64,000 nucleotides of DNA from Theobroma cacao (lineage: Eukaryota; Streptophyta; Magnoliopsida; Malvales; Malvaceae), in the NCBI RefSeq assembly GCF_000208745.1, contig NC_030852.1, positions 21,631,509 through 21,695,508 on the forward strand. The letters run 5' to 3'. The notes beneath the pieces were generated by a model. That model was not told where the DNA came from, ran no database searches, and saw nothing but the letters and a program-made list of their open reading frames with translations. Shown here piece after piece: positions 34,694 to 45,350 of this stretch. Each line of letters opens with the position of its first letter. The first letter of the stretch is position 1. The translations under genes were made by a program, and so were the position numbers.

Positions 34694-36841
34694 TGATGGA
34701 ATAGGATCTTAGTGGATTGATGTGATTGTGTAAAGCATGGATTTCAAAATTTTCTTTTATAAAGAAAGTAAGCAATCCAATTTCACAAGCGAAAACACAT
34801 ATCGTACTTATTGCAAGTAACATAATCACATCTTAGGAAAAAAAATAAAGATCTATTAAGTAAAGAAAAACATACCTTTTATTTTGAGATTCTTATTTTT
34901 AGACACTACCACACCAATAAATGATTTCTTGACCAAACAAGTTTACTACTTATTCTTCAAGAATACTTTCAACTTGAACCTTGAATGGATAAGGTGTGGA
35001 ATGCTAGACTACAAGATGATAATCGATTTTGTCTCTTTTTTTTTTTCTAAAAATTAATGGCTATTTTCTTTAAAAAAAAAAAACAACCAAGAATGGGAGA
35101 GTGGAAGAAAGATACAGCAAAGTTTAGAGGAGGAGAAGAGAAGTGACAGTGAAATTTTTTCAAGAAAAAGTATGTACTTTTCTTTTCTTCCAATCTCTTC
35201 TCTTTTTATTAAAACTCTTACCTCAAAGGTTTAATCAAAATCAAACACATTTGAATCAATCTTGACCATCCATTTAGAGTTATGGAAGCATCAAACATGC
35301 TCCATAATTATCAAAATTAAAATTAAAGAATAAATAATTTAATTCTTTAATTATCATTTAGAGTTCTTGATAAAATAAAACTCTTTATTGAATAATGACT
35401 CTTATTTTATTATTATCCATCTTTATTTAAAAAGAATTAATACTAAATAAAAGAGTGATAGTCAAACATGAAGTCTCCTTTTATCAACATGGATGTTTAG
35501 ATTCATTTTGCAAGAATCCTCATATCATTATCTTAATTTAAGACAACTTTTGTCTTTAATTAAGACAAAATAATTTTATCTTGTCTAAATTGAGACAAAT
35601 ATGTTTTCTTATCTAGATTAAGATAAAAAATATTTTTCTCGTCTTAAATTAAGACAAACATATTTTCTTATCTAATTAAAACCAAACATGTTTTCTTATC
35701 TAAATTATGACAAACATGTTAAAGCTGCCATTTTTGTACATAATTTAATTAATTAAATCAAAACATGTATTCCAACTTAAACAAGTTTAATTCTATGAAG
35801 CTAAGTGGGGAATCTATTTGGACATAGATATTCCAAGCTCTAATAAACTTAGAATTATTCTTAATCTCATTAAAAATAATTCAAACTTATTAACTATGAA
35901 ATCACTCCACCATAGATTCATGATTGCATTATTGGATTAAGTATAATTATAAGAAACAATTCAATGCTTGACATTAATTATTAGTTGTCCAATTGCAAAC
36001 CTTATATTGTGAACCCTCATAACCATACAATGACAAAAGGTGAAATTACCATTTTTCCCTTTATGTCAATTTTGTCCCCTAGTCTCAAATTTCATCCAAT
36101 TAATGATTCAATACTCTAGATCTAATCTTTTGAGTATCTAGATGTGATGAGTAGCTAATTCATCAATCTACTTGGCCCAGATTAATCACCAATCTTCCTG
36201 AAATCACTAGAAGTGATGTTAATGCTATGAACTCCATTATTTGGATATTCCTAAATGTTCATCTCAATTATAATCCCAAAATACGGAGTCTAAATCAACG
36301 TTTTATGATGATCATGCTCATGGTAAATCAAAGATTATAAGGAAATTAAACAGAAGTCCACTGTCCATCAAGATTTTGGTTCTACTATAAGCAAATGCAT
36401 AAGTGTGAGATCAAGATTTAAGCAACGGTTAAACATAACTTTGATTCTTACAAGATTCCAATTCATGTTATAATATCATTATTCAAAGTCAACCATTTTG
36501 ATTATTTGAGACTTATCATTCCCTTGAAATGAATCACATTCATTTCGTTAGAAGTGATTTGGACACTACAGTCTTAACACAATAAAGTGATCAGCTTTAT
36601 TAGATGGTTGTGAATAATTTTTAGATTCAATTAAAATACATGTCTTCTTTGTATGACTCTTTATACAAATGTATTTTAATATCTCAATAGAATCAAGGTA
36701 CCTTAATAACTAGATAATGAATGCTAATTTAAAACAAACTCTTCGTCTTATTAGCAAAATGTACTTCATTACAAATTTAATGAAATTAAGCATGAGAATA
36801 TACTTACTTTCCAGGGCATCATATTCTCAAAATTCATAACA
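34694..36841 (-). repeat. Copia-3 3' LTR (estimated extent)
   Basis: The start (36841, minus strand) is fixed by the purine tract and TGTT; the far end is a guess from a terminal TG on the plus strand. About 2.1 kb, AT-rich, no ORF. Includes repeated 'gtcttaatttaagacaa' style strings at 35530-35700. Confidence 0.55.
35521..35720. repeat. Degenerate tandem repeat in the Copia-3 LTR (acaaacatgttttcttatctaaatt)
   Basis: Six or more ~25-35-bp units of the type 'agacaa-t-tgttttcttatct-a-attaagacaa' follow one another. Many are near-palindromic (tcttaatttaagaca, tctaaattgagaca). Probably an LTR-internal array; no function known. Confidence 0.6.
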
Positions 36842-36989
36842 ATCTCTCATTTGCCTTAAAGCAAGTATGACATATCCCTTATTCCAAGACTTTCTAAATG
36901 ATCATCAAAACTCTTTTATGTTGGAGTCTTTGTGAATGGATCGACGAGGTTCTACTCTATTAAAATTTTCTTCACAGGTACTTTTCCAT

Positions 36990-38439
36990 GTTATATGATC
37001 TTTAGCGTGAGATGATACTTCCTTTCAATATGTTTTGCTGCTTTATGATTCCACGATTCTTTTAAGTTAACCACTACTCCACTATTATCACCATAGAGTG
37101 TAATAAGCTTATCTGCATCAGGAATTACTTTAAAGTCTATAAGGAACTTACGGAGCCATATAGCTTCTTTTGCTGCTTCACAAGCAGCAACATACTCTGC
37201 CTCCATAGTAGAGTCTATGATACAAGATTGCTTTAAACTCCTCCAAATTATGGCTCCTCCTCTAATGGTGAAAACAGATCTTGATGTCAATTTCCTAGAA
37301 TCAACATTAGACTAAAAATATAAATTAGTGTACCTTATTGCTACAGGGTCACTTCTAGAATATACAAACATGTAATTCTTCATTCTACGAAGATATTTAA
37401 AAATGCACTAGATTGTAGTCTAGTGCTCTATGCCTGGGTTTGACTGAAATTTGATAACCAATCCAACTACATAGCAAATATCTGGCCTAATGCACAACAT
37501 AACATACATGAGACTTCCAACGGCAGATGTATATGGAATCCATCTTATGTTTTCAACTTCCTCTGGAGTTTTAGAAGTCATCTCCTTAGAAAGTTTGATT
37601 CAATATCTAGAGGGCATAAAACCCTTCTTAGAATCTTGCATAGTAAACTTGGCCAAAATCTTGTCTATGTAGGATGCTTAAGATAATGCTATCTGCTTGT
37701 TCTTACAATCCCTTATAAGTTTGATCCCCAGAACATAGCCAACTTCTCTCAAATCTTTTATATTGAATTGTTGGTTCAACCAACCTTTAACTATTGATAA
37801 CATTCCTACATCATTCATAAAGAGTAGAATGTCATCAACATAGAAGACTATAAAAATAACCTTTTATCATGTATCTTGTTCTAGACACAGGGTTCACCAA
37901 CATTTTGTTGAAAATCATATGATTTGATAGTAGTATTAAATCTTATGTTCCCAGACCTAGATGCTTGCTTAAGTCCATAAATGGACCTATGCAATTCACA
38001 GACTTTATGCTCGTGGACCTTTTTAATGAAACCTTCTAGTTGAGCCATATAAATGCACTCTTTAAGATCTCCATTTAAAAATGCGGTCTTGACATCCATT
38101 TTCCATATCTCATAATCAAAATGTGCAGCTATGGATAGGAGGATCTTGATGGATTTAAGCATAGCAACTAGCAAGAAGGTTTTCTCATAGTCAATCCTTT
38201 CTCTTTGGGTAAAATCTTTGGCCACTAGTCTATCCTTGAAGGTCTCTACCTTCCCATCACTTCCTATTTTTCTCTTGTAAATCCATTTGCACCTTATAAG
38301 GTTTATCCCTTTAGGTGGATTTACTAGAGTCTAGGCTTTATTGGAATTAATGGAGTCCAACTCAGATTTCATTGCCTTATGCCATTCTTCAGCATCTACA
38401 TCATTAATAGCTTCCTTTTATCTAATAGGATCAGATTTG
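36990..38439 (-). pseudogene. Copia-3 reverse transcriptase and RNase H remnant
   Basis: Minus strand. KWIYKRKIGSDGKVETFKDR then LVAKDFTQRERIDYEKTF (about 38290-38170) opens the reverse transcriptase. WKMDVKTAFLNGDL and SIYGLKQASRS follow (to 37881). A frameshift later the catalytic FYVDDILLF is intact (about 37850-37820). RNase H is legible at 37290-36991 (TMEAEYVAACEAAKEAIWLR, LYGDNSGVV). At least three frameshifts and several stops, including CAA to TAA at a conserved Gln. The upstream part of pol continues on the other side of the Ty3 insertion, at 48341. Confidence 0.85.
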
Positions 38440-41414
38440 TCAAGCTCAGCTCAACAATATGTTTATTATGTCATTCCTACATAAGAATGCATGTTTGCTT
38501 ACTTGGGTACCTCGAAAATCGTTAAAGAATGACAATGTACCAAATGGTACAATTAAGTTGAATTAAGCCTCGAACTAGTCCAAATAGAGATTTTAAGATG
38601 AAATTGAGAATTTTAAAACCCCAAAATGACTTAAAATGGTGATTCGGAGTTCGAAGACCAATTTAGAGTCAAATTGGAATTTTTATGAACTATGGGCAAA
38701 ATGGTCATTTTGCTACCCGAGGTTAAGATATGAGTGTTGGATGAAATTTTTGACTAAGATTGATCATTTGGAGTATAATTTGAGTTTGAGAAGTGAAAAT
38801 TTTAATTTTGACATTTTTTCGAGCATAGGGGTAAAATAGTCATTTTGCCACCCCAGGGGCAAACTTGTAATTTTACATCACCCAACACTTGTCCAACACA
38901 TGGATTTTACCCAATATTATCATAGAAAATTGAGAAAATTTAAGTGGTGGAGAGAGATTGCTTAATGGGTAAGTGTGACACATAGACCAATGGAATGGTG
39001 ACATGTGTTAAATTTTCATCCATTTATTATTTGGCTTAAAAATCAGCACAAAATCAGCCCATTTCTCTTCATATGGCCGGCCAAAGCAAGAAAAAAGCAA
39101 GAAAAGAAAGAACAAGAACCCTAGGGTGAAAATTCAAGAGAAAATTGGTGGATTTCAAGTAATCAAGCAATCAAAGGTAAAATTTCTTGATTTTGACTTG
39201 TGATCTACCTTTCCCATACATTCTTTTGCATTTTCCATGGTTAAATCACATGATTTCATGATGGGTATCTTGCTGGCTAAACACTTAGAGAGAGGTTTTG
39301 ATGCTTGATTTGGTTAGATTTCAAGTATTTTAGTGTTTTTAGTTTATTGGTGATGTGTAGCATGAAAATCAATCAAGAAAAATTCATGTTCTTCCATCAC
39401 CCATCATTGGCCGAATTCTCCATGTAGAATATTGATGATGATTTTGATTTTATTTCAAGTGATTTGGTTAGGAATTAGTGATTTATGGTGTGAGAATCAA
39501 GCTTGAAAAATTATAGTGTTGATGCACCCACCATGGCCGAATTTTCCAAGAGAAAATGTGAGGATGATTTTGTCATATTTCAAGTTATTTAATTTGTGTT
39601 TGATGATTTCGAGTATTGGGAGAAAAATGAAATTATTTGGAGTTGAATTAGACGTATTGGCCAATTAATCGAGTGATAGATCGAATTAAGCCAATACCGT
39701 TTTATTTAGGTACATAATTGAATTTATATTGAACATCGTATTTAGATAGTTACCCAAGCATTTCACATCCCATTTCATGCATTAGTATAGAGCCTGAATT
39801 GGTTTTATAACAATTTAGCACAAATGTAGTAAATGGCTTATTGTGCATTATGTCTAGGTGGTGAGCATTCTAGCAAAAGTAAAGAGATAGTACCCGAGGA
39901 TCAAGAATCAAAGTGCTCGAAATTTGACTCCCGAAATAGTGAGTAACCTTACTATCGTCTTAATTATCTAAAGTGGTTTTTATCCGATTTTGTGACTTTA
40001 TGAAAAATGAGTTAAATGGTAAATCTTTGTGTTTTGTAATTAAAATGTGATTTAATGAAATTATTTTATAACATTGTCTTGAAATGAAATGATAGTTTGA
40101 AAATAGAGTAATTAGAGACTGTTTTCATGTGTTGTAAATTCATGGTTTGAATCGAATGGCTTATGACAATATTTGCATGAATGGCTGAATTGGTATTTGT
40201 GTTGAAATATATGAATTGTGTATTTAGCCTTGAGAGACTGGATTGTGATATAATTGTCATGTCATGCGGTTGAGATTTTATTGAATTGGTGGGTTTAGCT
40301 TGCTGCAGTGGACCGTGGACCAGCCTATTAGAGGGGCATGGTAACCTCGTTATATTCTTACCTCGGTCGAAGAGGCATGTAGGGTAACTCCCGAGGTACA
40401 ACTTTAGAGTTCACTTCACGCCAAACCACCACGTGAGGGTGGACTCAGCCAACGCCAAGGAACGACTTGTTTTCAAAATAAAAACATGATTTATGCGTAC
40501 ATGACTTTTTAACAGCCTTGGCGGACTCAGTTTGGATAGCCCCAGACCAAGGTATCCCTGATAACTGAGTATGAGAATGATTTTGGCACGAGCCAGAGTT
40601 TTAAGAAATTCATAAGCCATGTTGATTACTCGATTTATATGAATTGATTTTATTTGGTTGAAATGAGTTGAAAGGTGATAAATTACAGTATGATGATCTA
40701 TTTTAATCTGTCTCCATTTACTCAGCTTTAGATATTTTAGATGGTATTTGTTTACTCACTGAGATTATATAATCTCACCACCCTCCTTTCCACCCATTTC
40801 AGGCTCAGGATAGTCGGTAGATAGCTCACTTGTTGAGGGCTACAGTTGGACTTGCATCCTCAAAAAACTATAAGTTTACCCCTATTGATACTTTTGGTCG
40901 TTCGTGGGCCCACATGTCACTGTAAATTAAATTTTATACTTTGATTATTTGTATTACAGTATGTATGAATTTATTTAGCTTTTACGCTACAAAAATATTT
41001 ACCAAGAACTCTATAAATATTGTTTTATAAGAAAATAGAATATTTTATTGAATATTTTTAGTATATTCAAATAGTTATAGTTTCGCTTTAAATGAATGTT
41101 TTAGACATCTAAACTTATTTTGATTATGAAATATGTGTTTTCCACTCACATACTACATTTTTAGCTGGTTTCGAGATTTTTGAGGAAAAATGACCAAAAT
41201 GCCCTTGTGAGAAAAAATTTATTTATCTATTATTTTGATTTGAAAATAGTTTATAGTCTCTTAAAACATGATACTTAACAACTGTTGCTCACAAGGGAGG
41301 TGCAAAAATGATATTAAAGCCTTGCGAGGTTCCGGTTGGCATTCCAGACAATGAATGTCTATCGGGACGTCGCAGCGGTTGTCACAAGCTCGAGGGGAGC
41401 ACCGGGTTGTGACA
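38440..41414 (+). repeat. 5' LTR of the nested Ty3-type element
   Basis: TGTCAAGCTC...GGTTGTGACA, 2975 bp. Contains a GC-richer conserved island (about 40306-40400: gtggaccagcctattagagg, then tacctcgg...ccgaggta, an 8-bp inverted repeat). Confidence 0.93.
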
Positions 41415-41421
41415 ATTAGAG

Positions 41422-41433
41422 TGGTATCAGAAC
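41422..41433 (+). other. Primer-binding site of the nested Ty3-type element
   Basis: TGGTATCAGAAC, 11 of 12 bases of the initiator-tRNA-Met site, seven bases past the LTR end. Confidence 0.9.
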
Positions 41434-44400
41434 TTTTAAGTTTAAAGTTGTTTTAAAGTTATTTTAAAAACTACAGTGTCAGTGTGGCCCAAGTTAAGTT
41501 AAGTTAAGTTATGTTTGATATAATAGAATACGTGGATCTGCATATAAAATTTGGAATTGTTTAGACTCTTTCTGTTTCTTCTTATAGATCTTATGGGAGC
41601 ATAAGTCATAGATAGGGAGCTATATGAACTCCTGTTCCTAGTAATCCACTTCCTTGTTAATGTCATGCAAAGGTCATAAGTAGGGCCATTGTCAGGGTTT
41701 AAGATGCCACCCGTGACACGAGCTAGTGTTAGAGAGATTTTAAAACGAATGCTCCTAATGAAAGATTAATGAAATGATATATCCTTCTAATTAAGGATGA
41801 AAAAATTTGGAGTTAGATTAATAGGCCGTGATAATTTATTCATTTTGTGGAGTTATAATTGAACTCATGGTTGTCAATTGAAAAAAGATTTGGGGACTAT
41901 GGATTGTATTGGGGTTAATATAAAGGAGCATGTGTGATAATGGTAATAAGGGGTGCACTTTGATTAGAATGAATAGTGATGGTTGTAATTCACTTGGAGT
42001 GTATAAATTAAGCATTGAGGTAAGAGTAAACCCATACTTATGTGCATAAAGATAAGAACACTATGTTAATTGAGCTTGTTATGCCCATATAAAAGTGGTG
42101 TTGGGATTTTGAAATATTTTATATGTGAATATGTGTTGAATAGGTACAGCAGCTTAGAGGGAACTGGTGTTGATTTCAATTAAGCAATTGTGAGATTTCA
42201 AGAATTGATTGGACCTATTATAGTTCATGGATATAAGCACGTGAATTAACTCGAGAGTGAGTATCAATGATTACTATAATTGATGTGTGGTCATGAAGTA
42301 AGAAGTTAGTAAACAAATCTGCTCTAAGGATGAGCTTGAACTTTGCTATGCATAGCAGGGGGAGCCAAGGGATTAAAGGACTAGATGTGGAATTGGCAGC
42401 TTGAGGTTAAATGACTTGGAAATGTCGAATCTAGTCTAAGTGCCATATGAAGTTCTATAATTGAGATTGATATACGAATTACTTGAAAGATCAATTTAAA
42501 AGTTTATTCGGTTCAAAGTGTGGCCTATGATACGAATGATCAGTCTTGAAGGTGATCTCCCCAGAGTAAGGAATTTAGAAAATGTTGATGTTTGGATATA
42601 CTCTAAGAGAGAGAACTTCTGCATCCTAAGTTTAGGACAACTTTGATCTTATGATCGCAAAGGCAAGGTGTAATAACTAAGTAAATTATTCACTTAATAA
42701 ATGTGATTGGTTATTGATGAATAAAGTCAAGATCTTAACATTTAGTGGTATACAATTTGATAATTATGTATTTAAGAGTTATTTGGAGACAATTCCTTCA
42801 TCAAATTTGCACTAAATGCTATGGTAAAGGCATATCAATGTTAATATGGAAATGTATCCAGGAATGATCTTAACATACCACCAAAGGAGAATTAAACATG
42901 TTGAAATTAATGTTCTAATAGTGTGCATATGATCGAAAGCTAGTTTGTAAGTTGTAGTTTTCATGATCATGAAATATATAAAGATTATCAATATATGGAC
43001 ATACACTTGGAGTTGTAATTTACAAGTTTGGAGTATTTAAGATATGATTAAATGGAATTAGCATTAGTTAAGGTACGTAAATCTTTTAATTAATTTCTGT
43101 GGAGTATGCATGATAGTATAATGGAGGAACATAATGCCGTCATACTATATGGTGAAGTTACTATACAATATGGAAAGAGCATTCTAAAATAGGATTTATT
43201 GATTGTTGACAAGTGTTATAGAATGAGATGAATTTGAAAATATCGACTTTACCTATTATATGTGATAAGCACAAGAGGATATAAATGGTTATGAAAATTG
43301 TGACGTAAGCTTGGAGGGAAACCAAACGGTTGAGAATGATTAGTGTAGTAACCTTAAATATAGATGAATAACATTGATTAAGTAAACTCCAACAGTCACC
43401 GTGTCGCGGTGCTAAGAACACTTCATGTCTAGGACACATGAATAAAATGAGACAGATGTAAAGTTGAACTTATGAGTTGACCTAAAGTCATTGAACTTGA
43501 TTCTAAGTTTTGTTAACTGGAGTTTTAAGGTTTTGGAAGGTATCGATATGAATGAGTTAAAGCTGAAATGGTTAAAGGCGTTCCCTTCTAGGGGGGGGAG
43601 CAAAAGGTTTGGGGTTCGAAACTTGGCGAGAAGGTCCTGCAAGGCCTGTCGTGCCGCCCTTAAGAGCGGGGTTCCGAGTAAGTCAAGTGATGGGGATCCA
43701 GACATAACAATACCTTGGAGTTGGCCCCGAAGGGGATGCCACATAAATGACTAAGTTGCGGGTTAAGTGATCACATGTTATGAGACATAAGTTTAAGATA
43801 GATATCCCCAAGGAAATACTCAAGAGAAGTTCTACCATGGATCTAGTGAAAGCAAGCACTAAGTTATGTGGTTATAAAAAAGAAGCCATAAGCTGAGAGT
43901 GATACTTGTATTGACAGTGAAAAGTACTTAAGGAGGACATAGTTTCAAGTTTTACAATTTCAAGTACAATCTGTAAATTGGCTAAGGGAGAATGATGTTA
44001 TGTTCATATGAAAGAGTAGAACAAAAGATGATTAAAGTTAACCTTGATAATGAAGTCAGATAATGAAAACTTTTCTAATATTATGAAAAATTGGAATTCG
44101 AAAATGCTTGAGGCATACATGATTCAAATGAGTCTAAGTCTTAAGTGACAAATTAATATCGGAATGCAATAAGGATACAATATATGTAAGAGGCATGAAA
44201 GATAATCAAGGAATAAGGATGACTCTTAGGAATAATGGTATTGCATAACATGCAATGATCAAGTCAAGGAAAATTTTTGAAGTATTAATGGGATTATAAA
44301 GCATACATGCATAATAGATTATAATTCAATAGAGATGACATTGTGATGCAATGATATATAGTACAAGGAAACTTAAGCATATAATTGAAAATGATAAAAA

Positions 44401-45350
44401 GAGTATAAGTATGTAAATGATGTGGAACTATACACAGGCATGATGAGAATTTGTATGAATTATGAAGATTATTCTATCGAATCTTGGTTATGGATAGGAA
44501 TGAACAAAAAGAAATTAGTCTGAAGTCATTTGAAAACAGAAACCCGTATACATAATGAGGAATATGGACATTTGAATGTGCGTGTATATGTATGTGTGGA
44601 GTTAGTGATGTACCCAACTAAAATGAAGAATGGTTTTAGTGGTTCGAGATTTGAACTCAATATATTTGATGAGTTGTATAGATAATTTAACGATCAAGAA
44701 TATTATCAAAAGTCGATTTATGGCGACCTAAGGAATTTTGGGAAAATAGTTAATGGAATGTAATCTATAGTGCGATTAAGCCATATGAGATGGACTAATA
44801 GGATTAAGAAGATTGAAATTTCCTAAATGCAAGGTAAACATGAAGTATGAGGAAAGATTGAAGCCATTAATCTTTCCTAACATTGAGGATATATACAGGA
44901 ATAAGTATGGCATGTTAATGATACTGTAAACTACACAATATTGTATGAAGATAAGATGAATGAATGAAAGTCAAGAAATTTGATATGGAATGAAGTAATA
45001 AGATAGAGATTGATATACCTAAATAAGTATAAAATGCGATCAAAATTGGTATGATTGAGATGGAGTTACGGTTCAAGTATAATAATAGTAATAGAAGCAT
45101 GTTTGGTGTCTCGATATAAGAGATCATAATTATAAAGGTTACTGTTGATCTAATTTTAAAGGATAATAATAGACATAAATGAAGTATTCGAGTTGAATTG
45201 GAGGTAAATGAGGTGAACAAATCGAAATTCCCTATAAAGGGGAGGACATAAGAAGTCAAGCATTATATGAGAAAACAATATCCTCACCTTTTCTCTTAGT
45301 TCAGTAAATAAAATTTTGAGGTCAAAATTTTATTTTAAGGGGGATAGTGC
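41434..45350 (+). other. Internal region of the nested Ty3-type element, no ORF
   Basis: A short gag-like start may survive at about 41708 (MPPVTRASVREI in frame). After that no reading frame of either strand above ~115 codons is seen and none is recognisable; the longest (44915-45259 minus, 43412-43744 minus) are antisense accidents. The 3' end retains KF-stop-GQNFILRG before the polypurine tract. A GC-rich tRNA-like stretch lies at 43560-43745 (separate entry). Confidence 0.7.
43560..43745 (+). mobile_element. Possible tRNA-derived SINE or SINE fragment
   Basis: A GC-rich island in AT-rich retroelement DNA. AAGCTGAAATGG at 43560-43571 is a weak box A match, and GGTTCGAAACT at 43613-43623 matches 10 of 11 of the RNA polymerase III box B consensus, at tRNA-like spacing. 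The following ~120 bp (tcctgcaaggcctgtcgtgc... ) are GC-rich and unlike their surroundings. I see no clear 3' tail or target-site duplication, so this could also be an unrelated captured fragment. Confidence 0.35.

Noticed and set aside
43412..43754. ORFs on both strands over the GC-rich island inside the Ty3-type element
   Set aside because: The frames stay open because of base composition; the tRNA-like boxes are a better explanation and no protein family is recognised.
44915..45259. 114-codon minus-strand ORF in the Ty3-type interior
   Set aside because: Antisense, Ile/Leu/Ser-rich from AT-rich DNA, no domain, contradicts the element's orientation.
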